Positions 16,346-25,675 of a DNA stretch of 59,850 nucleotides are shown here, piece by piece. Every line of letters starts with the position of its first letter. The first letter of the stretch is position 1. The translations under genes were made by a program, and so were the position numbers. Location: the NCBI RefSeq assembly GCF_927798095.1, contig NZ_CAKMMF010000011.1, positions 119,126 to 178,975 of the forward strand, written 5' to 3'. Under the pieces are notes generated by a model that was not told the origin of the DNA, made no database searches, and was given only the letters and a program-made list of their open reading frames with translations. This DNA comes from Paenibacillus plantiphilus. Its GTDB lineage: Bacteria > Bacillota > Bacilli > Paenibacillales > Paenibacillaceae.

Positions 16346-16993
16346 CTATACACCACCTTGCGCCTTTTTAACATCGTCATATGAAGGCGGGCTGCCTCCA
16401 CTTGATGGCCCCTTGCCAGATATAGCAGCCTGTGTTATTGCGGCATATCCTGACTTCGCCACTGCACCCATCGCCTCAGCCTCTTGATAAAAGTTTTTGA
16501 CACTCTTAATCAGCGAGGATATTTCCATGATCAACGGCTTATATCCGGCCTCAGAAATATCAACAGGGTCACTCGCTTGCGTAACCTGTCTTGGGTATCG
16601 GATGTATTTAAGCCTCACCGTGCCCGTAACGCCTCGTAGGTGTATCGACTTATTGGGAGACTCGCAATACCACCCGATAGGCGCTGTGTCGCTGTAGCGG
16701 CGCTGTACCTCCATCTCGCTTGGTCCGTCCACCTTTAACAGCCTGAGTGGCTCATACATATTCGTGATTGGCGAATTTCCCATCGTAAATGCAACATTTC
16801 CATCTGCTGATATCACGATGTCGTCGCTGCTTTCGGTGTTGTAGCATAGTCTCGCCAGATTCCAGAGGGCGACATTCATAAATTGCAGCAAGGTTTGATC
16901 CTGTGTACTATCGTCGGGCCCGAGGTAATTGATATCCATGCGGTTAATCGTGCGTACCGCTGATAGGATTTGTCCGGCATTCCATGTGTTCAT
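16346..16993 (-). CDS. Head-tail adaptor-like protein
   Basis: 215 residues; start ATG at 16993 behind AGGAG. Helical N-terminus (QILSAVRTINRMD, FMNVALWNLARLCYN), then beta segments and IRYPRQVT, and a Gly/Ala-rich helical end. Similar in layout to the other adaptor-like protein at 17198-17782. Probably part of the connector below the portal; assignment rests on position and size. Confidence 0.5.
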   Translation of the reverse strand: MNTWNAGQILSAVRTINRMDINYLGPDDSTQDQTLLQFMNVALWNLARLCYNTESSDDIVISADGNVAFTMGNSPITNMYEPLRLLKVDGPSEMEVQRRYSDTAPIGWYCESPNKSIHLRGVTGTVRLKYIRYPRQVTQASDPVDISEAGYKPLIMEISSLIKSVKNFYQEAEAMGAVAKSGYAAITQAAISGKGPSSGGSPPSYDDVKKAQGGV

Positions 16994-17196
16994 CCTGACC
17001 AACTCCTAACCATCTCATAAACGGTACATTTATGCTCTGTGCAATAATCTGATACCTCTTGGCTCCGCATAGCCTCAGACGGCGTGTCGGCCTTTATAGG
17101 AGGTGTTACAAGTCCTTCGATGGGCATTAGTTCGCCGTCCCATGGCGTGTCAGGAGCTTGTAAGCGAACGGCACAGGTGAATTGATAGGTTTTCAT
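16990..17196 (-). CDS. Small hypothetical protein between adaptor genes
   Basis: 68 residues, start ATG with GAGGGGCGG upstream. Contains ADTPSEAMRSQEVSDYCTEHKC, a stretch like those found after conserved beta strands in short phage proteins. Its end overlaps the next gene's start by 4 bp (ATGA). No family assigned. Confidence 0.6.
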   Translation of the reverse strand: MKTYQFTCAVRLQAPDTPWDGELMPIEGLVTPPIKADTPSEAMRSQEVSDYCTEHKCTVYEMVRSWSG

Positions 17197-17197
17197 G

Positions 17198-17782
17198 CTA
17201 CCACCGCCCCTCTATCACAACTGGCTCGTTTCCTAGCGAATAGTACGCGACCACTTGATTTTTAATGTTCATATATCCGGCTTGCATCATTTCGGCCTTA
17301 CGCTTCGCCTCTTGCGCCCCGAATCTTTCCAATGCAAAAGGAGATTCGTAATAACGCCAGAGGTAGTAAAATTTATATAAAGGCGTGAATCGATCAGCTA
17401 TATCAATTGACTCGGTTACATTCGCAAAGTACGTCATGTGCTTGAAGTAATCCACGACGAGCGTATCCGGCGCTAACCAAAATACCCTCGGCAGAACGAT
17501 TTCTCCGTTATATATCCGGTATCCCAATTCAATGTTGCGGTCATAACCTTGATCAATGTCGCTTTGTAGTCGCATACGGTTGATGATTTTTAAATCAATA
17601 GGTAGGCTGTATTCTAAATCTGTGGAGGTCAATACAATATTTGCTGGCGCTGCAGAAGGGATTTCAATGTTATTACCGATATCCATATTCACTTCGTTCG
17701 ACCAATTCACAATGTCGGTATTCTCAAGATCGGATTTTATATCTTGCTCCGTTAAATATCGAATATCAACTAAGGTAGCCAT
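17198..17782 (-). CDS. Head-tail connector / adaptor protein
   Basis: 194 residues. N-terminus is helical (YLTEQDIKSDL), the centre is beta-rich (YSLPIDLKIINRMRLQ, YRIYNGEIVLPR, WLAPDTLVVDYFK) and the end is a helical bundle (YLWRYYESPFALERFGAQEAKRKAEMM). This order and the repeated Tyr/Trp content recall gp4- or gp10-type adaptor proteins of short-tailed phages. Stop and start overlap with its neighbours by 1-2 bp. Confidence 0.55.
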   Translation of the reverse strand: MATLVDIRYLTEQDIKSDLENTDIVNWSNEVNMDIGNNIEIPSAAPANIVLTSTDLEYSLPIDLKIINRMRLQSDIDQGYDRNIELGYRIYNGEIVLPRVFWLAPDTLVVDYFKHMTYFANVTESIDIADRFTPLYKFYYLWRYYESPFALERFGAQEAKRKAEMMQAGYMNIKNQVVAYYSLGNEPVVIEGRW

Positions 17783-18048
17783 CAGTATACACCGACAATA
17801 TCAGTCGCTGTTGTACCAGTGGCATACACGCGCTTAACAGCTACAGGGAATATAGACCCTTTCGAAACGTCCTTGAAGGTAACTGGCGCGGTGCCATCGA
17901 TTAAATCCACCCTTATATCACCAGCTACGCCTACATAGATCCCTTTTGTAGGATATTTAGCTAGATCAGCACCATCATTCGGTGTAATAGCAACGGCATC
18001 CCTCGCACTACTGTTTGTAAATGTCGGGACTTTTTTGTTCATGGTCAT
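17782..18048 (-). CDS. Small beta-rich virion-associated protein
   Basis: 88 residues of Gly/Thr/Val-rich beta sequence (KGIYVGVAGDIRVDLIDG, FPVAVKRVYATGTTATDIVG). This kind of short protein recurs among phage head genes. A decoration or tail-assembly role is possible. Translationally coupled to its upstream gene through ATGA. Confidence 0.65.
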   Translation of the reverse strand: MTMNKKVPTFTNSSARDAVAITPNDGADLAKYPTKGIYVGVAGDIRVDLIDGTAPVTFKDVSKGSIFPVAVKRVYATGTTATDIVGVY

Positions 18049-18197
18049 GATATTTTTCTCCTCCCTCTTGGCTTAATCTCTTTGTTCACGATAGGTTGTT
18101 CAATTTCAATTCCCTGCGAAGCCAGCTTTTCAAGCAAAGCTATAATTCTATCGTTTTGCTCCGTATGCTTTTTTAATTCCGCTAGATGCAATGGCAT
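18045..18197 (-). CDS. Small coiled-coil protein
   Basis: 50 residues starting MPLHLAELKKHTEQND behind AGGAGG at 6 nt, mostly one helix with a basic tail (RGRRKIS). The stop overlaps the next ATG (ATGA). The strong ribosome site and exact coupling support a real gene. Function unknown. Confidence 0.6.
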   Translation of the reverse strand: MPLHLAELKKHTEQNDRIIALLEKLASQGIEIEQPIVNKEIKPRGRRKIS

Positions 18198-18236
18198 ATC
18201 ATCCCTCCTAAAGAAAAAGAGGGAGCGAAAGCCCCC

Positions 18237-18425
18237 TCACTTCTTGTTCATCAAATCATTGTCCAGCAGCATCTGCCGCATACTGTTGAACGTTTCGATT
18301 GTTGCTTTCTGACCTTCGGACATGTCGTCCGTCACTTTGAATGCGGCGACAAACGGGTGCTTAGTCTTCTTGGTACTTTTAACCTCACCTGACGGCTCTG
18401 TGACCGTCCATTCGATGTCTGGCAT
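18237..18425 (-). CDS. Small hypothetical protein in the head module
   Basis: 62 residues from ATG 18425 (MPDIEWTVTEPSGEV) with GGAGGG 6 nt upstream; in-frame codons further up lack a site. Charged, no membrane segment, predicted beta then helix (EGQKATIETFNSMRQMLLDN). No family recognised. Confidence 0.6.
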   Translation of the reverse strand: MPDIEWTVTEPSGEVKSTKKTKHPFVAAFKVTDDMSEGQKATIETFNSMRQMLLDNDLMNKK

Positions 18426-18426
18426 G

Positions 18427-18780
18427 TTACACCCTCCGTTTAACCACAACGCCCCACGCGCCTGACGCGAGGTCCTTTGTGGACCCGTTAGTGTTGATGA
18501 GGGATATCTTGATCGTATTAGCCGCGCTAACGCTACCTTGATATATCACGCCATCTGTATCATAAGGCGGATACAATTCCACGTTATCACCAAGCGCCGA
18601 ACCAGTTACGGTTATGCCTGAGCTAACCGCGAAAGCTCCTGTTGCTAGTGATGGAGGATCAAAGGTTACTGTCGTGCTTACAACAGCTTTAGGGGCTGTT
18701 ACAGAGCCGACAGAGAACCCGTCAGCTCGTACAATGCCCTTTCCTGTTTTCGTTCTGTAATCTACGCCATATTTGCTCAT
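18427..18780 (-). CDS. Hypothetical virion protein, beta-rich
   Basis: 117 residues, Val/Thr/Ser/Gly rich with an Ig-like look (VVSTTVTFDPPSLATGAFAV, TVTGSALGDNVELYPP). Directly follows the major capsid gene. Possibly a head decoration or fibre-type protein; no catalytic motif. Confidence 0.55.
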   Translation of the reverse strand: MSKYGVDYRTKTGKGIVRADGFSVGSVTAPKAVVSTTVTFDPPSLATGAFAVSSGITVTGSALGDNVELYPPYDTDGVIYQGSVSAANTIKISLINTNGSTKDLASGAWGVVVKRRV

Positions 18781-18791
18781 ATTACCCCTCC

Positions 18792-19784
18792 TTAGGACGT
18801 AGCGTCAGAGCCGTGAATCCAAGACCAGTCAAGAAATCCCTTACCCCACAGGCCGACAACAGCGTATTTGAAAATCTCGGTGTCGAAATCCGTCTCGTTT
18901 TTGAAGTCCGGCTTACGGAACTCGTTCCATTTGTTGTAGCGGCGCATCCGGCTCTTGTTGATCGCAAACCAGTTGTAAGCGTTCGGTAGATACGGATTGA
19001 CGATAACATCGAACGTTCCGCGATAGATGTTAAGAGAGAAGTTTGCCTGCTCTGGCACGTACAACGCCTGAGCATTGTCTGCTTTCTTCGCGTTCATGCC
19101 TGCCAATTGATAGGCAATGGACATAAGGCGCGGACCAACCATCAAGCAATCGAAGGTTACAGGCATCAGATTGCCCTTGGAATCTACCCAGTTTTGACCA
19201 CGCACATTCACTTCGTGCCAGGAATCATAGTCGAGAGACAAGGAGAATTTGTTGCTGTTTGTCGTACCGCTGTTAGTAGGGCTGACGGGATGATCAGTAG
19301 CGCACAGCGCCTTTCCGTCAGGTCCAGCAGAGCCGCCGATGATGGTGATTCCACGGTAATCCGTACCAGACGTAGTGAAAGCATTCTTGGCGAATTCAAC
19401 GCCTTGATATTGTCGCGTTTGATATACAGCATCAGACAGTTTGATCACTTCATCCTTAATGTCTTGGTGTTTGTTAAAGTCGAACCATTCACGGTCAATT
19501 TGTGTACCCAATGAATATTTCACTTGTGGGATGGAGGTAGGGAACAGTTTTTCGCGATCTTCATAATAGACCGATTTGCCTGTCGATCCCCACGGCTGCA
19601 TAAGTCCTTGAGCGCCTACGCCCTCATAGTTCTCGCGCTCCTTACTCGTTTTGCTCATGTTGTACATAAGCGGCAAATAATCAGTTTGATCGGATACGGA
19701 TTGGGTATATACCTCTCTCAATACAGGCTCATATATCGTGTTGAGAGAACGCATGGATTGGAAAGTACCTGTGTTAATTGTCAT
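18792..19784 (-). CDS. Major capsid protein
   Basis: 330 residues. It follows scaffold and decoration genes and has features of HK97-fold or Mu gpT-like head proteins: an N-terminal arm (about 1-50), a long helix (KLSDAVYQTRQYQGVEFAKNAF), a Gly/Ser-rich loop, VGPRLMSIAYQLAG, and late beta strands (FDVIVNPYLPNAYNWFAI). It should assemble the icosahedral shell around the scaffold. The family is inferred; the gene order is strong support. Confidence 0.82.
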   Translation of the reverse strand: MTINTGTFQSMRSLNTIYEPVLREVYTQSVSDQTDYLPLMYNMSKTSKERENYEGVGAQGLMQPWGSTGKSVYYEDREKLFPTSIPQVKYSLGTQIDREWFDFNKHQDIKDEVIKLSDAVYQTRQYQGVEFAKNAFTTSGTDYRGITIIGGSAGPDGKALCATDHPVSPTNSGTTNSNKFSLSLDYDSWHEVNVRGQNWVDSKGNLMPVTFDCLMVGPRLMSIAYQLAGMNAKKADNAQALYVPEQANFSLNIYRGTFDVIVNPYLPNAYNWFAINKSRMRRYNKWNEFRKPDFKNETDFDTEIFKYAVVGLWGKGFLDWSWIHGSDATS

Positions 19785-19797
19785 TTACGCAGCCTCC

Positions 19798-20226
19798 TTA
19801 GCTGAACTGACGGTTTTTAATGCGTACAACCGCCTGTGTTTTGGATGTATTTAGAGAAAGGATGGTGCATGGTCCGCCAGTTACGTCAGCAGCGTTGAGG
19901 GTAAGACCTCCAGATGAGATGTCTGCTGCAGATTGTCCAGGTTTGAATGTTGCATCCGGTGTACCTACATAATCAGCTGTAAACTCGTCACCAGCTCGCA
20001 CCTCGATAATCTCAGGGTATACATCTGGTGTTGCTGGTGTAGTGATTGTAGGTCCGTTGTATACGCCCCCAATAGGTCCTCCTGCTGCTGCCGTCACCCA
20101 ACGACCCGTAGTAGAACTAACGATGAGAGCTTGACCATAGGTGAATGTCGTAGATGCTGTGAATGTAATGTCAGTAATGAATTTCGGTTGTCGCGAATCG
20201 CTATTTTGATGCCATACAAATGCCAT
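19798..20226 (-). CDS. Head decoration-like protein
   Basis: 142 residues of Ala/Thr/Gly-rich beta sequence with repeated short turns (FTYGQALIVSSTTGRW, GGPIGGVYNGPTIT, DEFTADYVG). Placed between scaffold and major capsid protein, as lambda gpD-type decoration proteins commonly are. Confidence 0.6.
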   Translation of the reverse strand: MAFVWHQNSDSRQPKFITDITFTASTTFTYGQALIVSSTTGRWVTAAAGGPIGGVYNGPTITTPATPDVYPEIIEVRAGDEFTADYVGTPDATFKPGQSAADISSGGLTLNAADVTGGPCTILSLNTSKTQAVVRIKNRQFS

Positions 20227-20231
20227 ATAGG

Positions 20232-21167
20232 TTACCTCCTGTTATTAATGAGTTTTTGTTGTTTACGAACGTTTTCAGGCTTAACTCCGAACGATTCAGC
20301 AAGCGCAACCTGAGCTGGAAGTAAGTCGCTTTCGTCCGGTTCCGCTGCGCCTTGTTCCGTGAATCCCCTCGTTCCAAGTTGCATCTGCTTAATAACACTT
20401 TGCTCGGCTTGCTTCTTGGTCTTGTTCTGCATTTCTTGCTTCATTTCAGTACCATGAGCAAGCTCGAAGGCATCCAACGGGTCATATCCGCGATCCACAC
20501 GGGAACGCATTTCATCGTTGAAGAATGAAGGCATTTCACCGCGATTGAACGCCTGTGCATCATCTAGCAAATGGGGGTAACGATCGTAGAGCGCTTGCCA
20601 TTTGCTAGTGACTTGCTGTTGCTGCTGGCTTTGTTGTTGCGATTCCTTCAACGCCTTAGCCTCTTGAAATGTCGGGTGCTGTTCCAACCATGCGACCGCA
20701 TCCTCGCGGGATATGCCGTTCAGTTCCAATTGGTACAACATGTTCTCCTGCATCTCATCAAAGGCTTGTTCCTTCTGCTTTTGCTGCTGTGCTTCAAGTT
20801 GGTCAAGGTTAGCGATCAGATCGGCATGATCTTTGTACCCTTGGAGCTTGGCGACTCGATCAAGGGACTTTTCATACTCCGTCTTCTGGCTGCGCACCTT
20901 GTCCAGATTCATGCCTTTCTCGACCAGTTCTTTCACTTGGTCTTCTGGCACATCAATTTCCTCGCCGTTGTACTTGGCTTTAAGGGCCGTCTTCGGCTTA
21001 TCCTCTTCCACTTGACCTATGGCAGGGTCTGTCGGTTCTGGGATGGTAGGCATTTCGATTTCTTTCTTTTCAGTTGGATTAATCCCGAATGATTCGTAAA
21101 TCGATTCGGTTTCAGCATCCATCTGAATTTCTTGAGTTTCTGGGCTATGGCTGGCCTGATCGCTCAT
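20232..21167 (-). CDS. Capsid scaffolding protein
   Basis: 311 residues, acidic N-terminus, then almost wholly charged helix rich in Gln, Glu and Lys (QLEAQQQKQKEQAFDEMQ, KESQQQSQQQQQ). Has GEEIDVPEDQVKELVEKG, a motif often seen in phage scaffolds. It sits between portal and capsid genes. It should guide prohead assembly and then leave. No protease motif is seen. Confidence 0.78.
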   Translation of the reverse strand: MSDQASHSPETQEIQMDAETESIYESFGINPTEKKEIEMPTIPEPTDPAIGQVEEDKPKTALKAKYNGEEIDVPEDQVKELVEKGMNLDKVRSQKTEYEKSLDRVAKLQGYKDHADLIANLDQLEAQQQKQKEQAFDEMQENMLYQLELNGISREDAVAWLEQHPTFQEAKALKESQQQSQQQQQVTSKWQALYDRYPHLLDDAQAFNRGEMPSFFNDEMRSRVDRGYDPLDAFELAHGTEMKQEMQNKTKKQAEQSVIKQMQLGTRGFTEQGAAEPDESDLLPAQVALAESFGVKPENVRKQQKLINNRR

Positions 21168-21241
21168 GGTAAAACCTCCTATAACTCGAATCCGCTATGG
21201 CTGGCGGTAGGTAAAAAGCAATATAAAAGGCGCTAGGATTC

Positions 21242-23374
21242 TCACCTAACGCCCGTTGGCTGATTCATTTTTGCCACTTCTAGAGCGGAATTTGTTTCGT
21301 TCTGTATTCCTTGTTGCTCTAATTTCGCCCATTCAAGGGCCTGCTGATTGGCTGTTTTCTCGCGCTCGAATTGCTGCGACTCAGCTTCTTGCTGCATTTT
21401 CGATTGTTCCGATTGCTGCAGCTGCGCACCCATCTGTTGCATCTGTTGCTGCAGTTGTTGATTCTCGGCCTGCAACTGCTGCATTTGTTGCATTTGCATC
21501 TGCTCCGTCTGCATGCGCTCTTCGATGACACTCATAGGCTCCATTCGACCATTTTCAACCGTATATTTAACCGCTTGTGCATCGATCATAGGCATTTGCG
21601 TCATAGGATCAATGGTTTGTAGTAGATTAAACGCCATCTGAACGTAATACTCACGATCTCGCGGCTTTTCTACGCCTATATTGACCTTGATGTCGAAGCA
21701 TGGAACATACTCTTCCATCAGTTCGGTTTGCACCTGTTCACCTGTTGTTGGGTCTGGATACTCGAACGGCGTAGGCGACTGCTTAACCAAAGCTTCGCGG
21801 CTAAACCCAACCTGTTTACCTGTTATCCGCGCCACTCTCTCGGTGGTATAAAACTGTGCGCAAAGCTCTATAAGCTGCTCTATTACCTCTTGGAATGCGT
21901 CCTCTATCAACTCAGCTACATTCGCCAAGCGACCCTGAGCAGCTGCAATAAGCGCCTCTGATTGTCTACCGCTGGTGACATTGGCATTTGATGCGCCATT
22001 GGCTGAATCAAACATGCCAGGTATCTTTTGCATCATCTCAATAAAATGCTGGATGTATTGATAGATACCGGGGTTAGGAGGAACGCCTTGAAGTTCCTTG
22101 AATTGATTGATATCACCCTCAATAGGTATCATGGCCCCTGCCTTACTACGGAATCTTCTCCATATCTGTTTAGCGGCTTCGGTGATCCCTGCCGTTGTGG
22201 CGTATACAATAACGCTGTTGCCCATCTTGGATGTGACTTCTGCTGCCAACTCCACAAAGCGGTTATACATCGTCTGTGGTGCTATGAGGTCACGCATGTA
22301 TCCCTTGCCCCACGGGTTATTCTCGGTCGGAAACAGCGTCCGCGCTACAATCGGATATTGACCATGGTCGTATAAATATGCTTTATGCTCCAAAAACACA
22401 CCGTTTGTGGTTACGTACAAGAAGTGAATACCATTCATCTTGCCAGCAGCCTTCGCCATGTCCTCGGAAGGGTCTTTACCCTCGGCAAGCTTACCCTCTG
22501 CCAACTCTGTGAACAGTTTTTTGTCTTCCTCAGACATATATTTAGGCTTGCCCTTGTACATATACCGCAACACATTGACCGTTGTCCGGTTGTCCTCACT
22601 CTGTATGGTTGTGCCCACGAATGTATCACTGTCCATGTCAAATATCTCGGTGTCACTGGACTGATTGTCTGCCATAACCTTCGGACCCTGCTTAGGCCAG
22701 CGCTCACGGATATAATCAAGCGTCCACAGGTTATTGATGATGTGCGCCCGACCTTTTTGAAGATTGATAAAGTCCTTAATCGCCGGATCAGGGAAGAAGC
22801 TGCCGAAATTGACGGGCAATATATCATTCTGCCCCATATAGCGGTTCTGGCCCTTGCCCCCGATTACAGTAGGATCATGTAAAACCTCATAAATAAGCGG
22901 CCCATGGATTACCATCCTACGGACCGCTCGTATATGTTTAGGTTTGATTTTTATTTTGTTCAACTCGTATGGAATGAACATATTCAGAAGATTGGCGCGT
23001 TCATCGTCGCCTGCTTCCTGTGGCTCAAAGTCAGGAGTCGGAACCCATCCTGTCAGACGCGCTACAAGGCTATCTATTTGACTACCAGCGTAGTTACCGA
23101 CATATTCCATTCTTTCAGGATAAGGACCATTATCAGGAGGTCTAAGACCTTTCCACTGGTCACCAATATACATGTTCTGTTCCTTGCGCCACACTTCGTC
23201 CATGCCGGATCGTTTTTCTTTGAATACTCGGTAGTCATTCATCGCCATCTGGACAAGCGCGTCTTCTTCCGGCGTGTTGATCTCGTCATGTTCTGGATTC
23301 GGTGGATCAGTGTTGTTGAATATTCCTTTAGCAACTCCGTAAATCTCGGAAACCTTGTCCATCATCTTAGCCAT
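21242..23374 (-). CDS. Portal protein
   Basis: 710 residues. The size and layout match P22- or T7-like portals: N-terminal helices (DEVWRKEQNMYIGDQWKG), a core with LDYIRERWPKQ and FPTENNPWGKGYMRDLIAPQ, NVTSGRQSEALIAAAQGR in the stem region, and about 110 C-terminal residues of Gln/Met/Glu-rich helix like a portal barrel. Twelve copies would form the DNA channel and dock the terminase encoded just upstream. Confidence 0.85.
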   Translation of the reverse strand: MAKMMDKVSEIYGVAKGIFNNTDPPNPEHDEINTPEEDALVQMAMNDYRVFKEKRSGMDEVWRKEQNMYIGDQWKGLRPPDNGPYPERMEYVGNYAGSQIDSLVARLTGWVPTPDFEPQEAGDDERANLLNMFIPYELNKIKIKPKHIRAVRRMVIHGPLIYEVLHDPTVIGGKGQNRYMGQNDILPVNFGSFFPDPAIKDFINLQKGRAHIINNLWTLDYIRERWPKQGPKVMADNQSSDTEIFDMDSDTFVGTTIQSEDNRTTVNVLRYMYKGKPKYMSEEDKKLFTELAEGKLAEGKDPSEDMAKAAGKMNGIHFLYVTTNGVFLEHKAYLYDHGQYPIVARTLFPTENNPWGKGYMRDLIAPQTMYNRFVELAAEVTSKMGNSVIVYATTAGITEAAKQIWRRFRSKAGAMIPIEGDINQFKELQGVPPNPGIYQYIQHFIEMMQKIPGMFDSANGASNANVTSGRQSEALIAAAQGRLANVAELIEDAFQEVIEQLIELCAQFYTTERVARITGKQVGFSREALVKQSPTPFEYPDPTTGEQVQTELMEEYVPCFDIKVNIGVEKPRDREYYVQMAFNLLQTIDPMTQMPMIDAQAVKYTVENGRMEPMSVIEERMQTEQMQMQQMQQLQAENQQLQQQMQQMGAQLQQSEQSKMQQEAESQQFEREKTANQQALEWAKLEQQGIQNETNSALEVAKMNQPTGVR

Positions 23375-23384
23375 ATGTCACCTC

Positions 23385-23630
23385 CTACTCTAGTTCCTCG
23401 ACGTTAACCACTTCGTTGCCCCAAGCCGCAAAGGACTCTCTAACAGGTTTAGGAGGCTTCTGGCCCGTCTCGGTATACGTTACAGGCTCATGATTGATTA
23501 ACCGCTGTATGGTGTCCTGCTGGCGTTCTATCAAGCGATGAAGATTTCTATATATGGTGACTAAGCACGCCAGCACTACGATAACCAAAACGCCAGCAAT
23601 TCCCAACATAACGACCATATCTGTTGTCAT
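23385..23630 (-). CDS. Small membrane protein between TerL and portal
   Basis: 81 residues with one N-terminal transmembrane segment (about 6-26, VVMLGIAGVLVIVVLACLV) and a cytoplasmic tail with a short helix (LHRLIERQQDTIQRL). No family recognised. The location between packaging genes is unusual for a membrane protein. Confidence 0.6.
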   Translation of the reverse strand: MTTDMVVMLGIAGVLVIVVLACLVTIYRNLHRLIERQQDTIQRLINHEPVTYTETGQKPPKPVRESFAAWGNEVVNVEELE

Positions 23631-23634
23631 TACC

Positions 23635-24999
23635 TCACCCCCATGCGCTACCGGACATGTCCGATGCGAAGTTATCGAAATCGTTATCCAGCTTGTTGTT
23701 GTTTGGCTTGTAATCAGGTGTTGCTGTCCATGGTTTTTTAGAACTCTCTACAAATAACATGCAATCATCATTAAGTGCATAACGCACTGAATCAATAGAG
23801 TGATTGTTTTTGTCAGGGTATCCGGCTTTAAAATTTCCGTTTGCGTCTTTCGCTAATTCGTATGTCAAAAACTCTCGGGCTGTTTCTGGGCAACGCTGAT
23901 CATCAATAATAATAGCTTCTAAATCCTGCAAGAATTTAATTCCGAATTCAATCGAATCCGGCCCTTTTTTGACTCCTCGTATCAACATCCCATATTGCAT
24001 GAGTTCATTGATGCTCTTAGGCTCGGCTGAATCTGCTATAACCACTTCATTTTTCTTATTCTCAGCACGTATATGGCTATAGTACAACTCTCGATTACTC
24101 ATACGGTATTTGTATACCTCGTGGTAGATGTACAGCCGCTTGTGCTTACGGTCATAGTGCATAACGTTGTATGATAATGGGTCGATTGCATATCCAAAGT
24201 CTAGGCCGCGCCGGATGTTGTAAAAGTCCTCTATTTCCGCATCGCTGATCTTGCGTATCTGGACATTATCAAATATCTCGCCGCCTGTACCTGTGATCGT
24301 CCCAAGGTATTCATGCTCATAGGCAAGAGGCTTTGTATCTCTCAGGTGTTCGGCCTCTATGATAAACTGTTGACCCAGCCATTCAACCGATACGGTCAGA
24401 TATGTGCTGTGATGTACCAGGCGGTCAGGTCTTGTCAGTTGCTTTTCGGTGTTAACCCAGTTGTTCGCGCTCTTTGGTGGATTGTACGAGTAGAATACGA
24501 TGAACTTAGGGCCACCGCGCATGAGAGACTGGTTAATCATCCGAACCTCTTCCATGCTCGTAAACTCGTCTAACTCTTCGTACCAAATAAACTTGGTATA
24601 GCCCTTGGCGAACTTCATCGACTTGATCTTTTTGGGCTTGTCAGCTCCGCGAAACCTGATTTCCTGACCTGTAGGCTTGTAGGTCAGAACAAGCTTTTGT
24701 TCTGGCATGTCCCAATAGTCCGCTACTCCAAGCGACTCTATCGCCCAAATAAGCTGATCCTTGACCGACTCATTAAGAGTGTCCTTAACCTTTCGTAGGA
24801 CAACCGCATTAGCTAGTGGATCGGCCATGATGCCGAGTATGATCTCGACTGATATAAACGACGATTTGGTGCTTCCGCGTCCACCGGACAGCCAGTAATG
24901 TGTGTGAATCCCGTCTGCAATGTCCCAATGCACATCATAGAATGACGGCGCTATTACATTCAGCAGACTAACTTCATTTTGCTGGGCGTGGGATGTCAT
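23635..24999 (-). CDS. terL: Terminase large subunit
   Basis: 454 residues. N-terminal packaging ATPase with Walker A SGGRGSTKSS (38-47) and Walker B FIWYEELDE (about 137-145), then motif III SYNPP near 170. The C-terminal RNase H-like nuclease keeps the acidic triad in RRGLDFGY, VVIADSAEP and HSIDSVRY. It drives DNA into proheads through the portal and cuts the concatemer. The start overlaps the TerS stop by 26 bp, so the two are translationally linked. Confidence 0.92.
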   Translation of the reverse strand: MTSHAQQNEVSLLNVIAPSFYDVHWDIADGIHTHYWLSGGRGSTKSSFISVEIILGIMADPLANAVVLRKVKDTLNESVKDQLIWAIESLGVADYWDMPEQKLVLTYKPTGQEIRFRGADKPKKIKSMKFAKGYTKFIWYEELDEFTSMEEVRMINQSLMRGGPKFIVFYSYNPPKSANNWVNTEKQLTRPDRLVHHSTYLTVSVEWLGQQFIIEAEHLRDTKPLAYEHEYLGTITGTGGEIFDNVQIRKISDAEIEDFYNIRRGLDFGYAIDPLSYNVMHYDRKHKRLYIYHEVYKYRMSNRELYYSHIRAENKKNEVVIADSAEPKSINELMQYGMLIRGVKKGPDSIEFGIKFLQDLEAIIIDDQRCPETAREFLTYELAKDANGNFKAGYPDKNNHSIDSVRYALNDDCMLFVESSKKPWTATPDYKPNNNKLDNDFDNFASDMSGSAWG

Positions 25000-25411
25000 T
25001 GATTATCCTCACCCCTGCCTCGCCGCTATGTTCAATATCTTGTTTGTCTCTCCATTGCTTCGGCTGCCTGTTCTTCAGCCAGAAGATAGCCGCTGTCGGA
25101 TCAGGAGCGTAATGCTTGATTACTTCCATCGTGTCCGTTATCTGCCCTTGGAACGATGCTGTGACAATCTCTTGATGCTCGTATCCTATCGCTCGATGGT
25201 AAAGCTTCTGAGCCACTGTAGCGTCAGCCATCATCTTTCCCTTTTTTAAGGACTCGCGAAACTCATTGTGTGCATCCTTCCAGCGGTTAATTGTGGCCTC
25301 ATCAACCTCGAAGAAATCAGCCATATCCTTATCGGTCGCTCCAAGCAAGCAAAGTTTATATGCCTGCTCGGCGTATTCATCTTTGTACTTACTTGGTCGC
25401 CCCCCTGCCAT
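24974..25411 (-). CDS. terS: Terminase small subunit
   Basis: 145 residues; the ATG at 25411 (MAGGRPSKY) is preferred over an upstream GTG that would sit inside its own AAGGGG site. The AT-hook-like GGRPSKY is followed by a helix-turn-helix (GATDKDMADFFEVDEATINRW), as in Terminase_2-type small subunits, then a helical body and FWLKNRQPKQWRDK, the usual C-terminal signature. It should recognise the packaging site and hand DNA to TerL. Confidence 0.88.
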   Translation of the reverse strand: MAGGRPSKYKDEYAEQAYKLCLLGATDKDMADFFEVDEATINRWKDAHNEFRESLKKGKMMADATVAQKLYHRAIGYEHQEIVTASFQGQITDTMEVIKHYAPDPTAAIFWLKNRQPKQWRDKQDIEHSGEAGVRIINDIPRPAK

Positions 25412-25432
25412 CTCTATCACCCCTTATTCATC

Positions 25433-25494
25433 AATTTGCACTCATTTACACGATATTTTGTATAACACTCATAATATTGACCACTAATTTGCAC
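25433..25494. repeat. Direct repeat upstream of terS, possible packaging site
   Basis: AATTTGCAC occurs at 25433-25441 and 25486-25494, in AT-rich DNA just before the small terminase gene. Many phages place pac or cos sites near terS. No cohesive-end sequence can be recognised. Confidence 0.25.
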
Positions 25495-25507
25495 TTTACT
25501 ACATAAT

Positions 25508-25675
25508 TTAATGTGAATTCTTATGCGCAGCCTTGAATAAATCCGTCAAACTCACTACCGCCATAGCTCCTGTATAGTGAGGTTTCTTCGCATCTTCTAT
25601 CCGCTGTATCCGTTGATACTCTGCTATCTCTTGTGGAGTGCCTTCAATGGATACTCCGTTGATGGTTGCTTTCAA
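25508..25675 (-). CDS. Small hypothetical protein
   Basis: 55 residues from a TTG with GGAGG 8 nt upstream, starting KATINGVSIEGTPQEIAEY, a form often seen in short phage proteins (a strand followed by a helix rich in Glu and Arg). It overlaps the upstream stop by a few bases. Confidence 0.6.
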   Translation of the reverse strand: MKATINGVSIEGTPQEIAEYQRIQRIEDAKKPHYTGAMAVVSLTDLFKAAHKNSH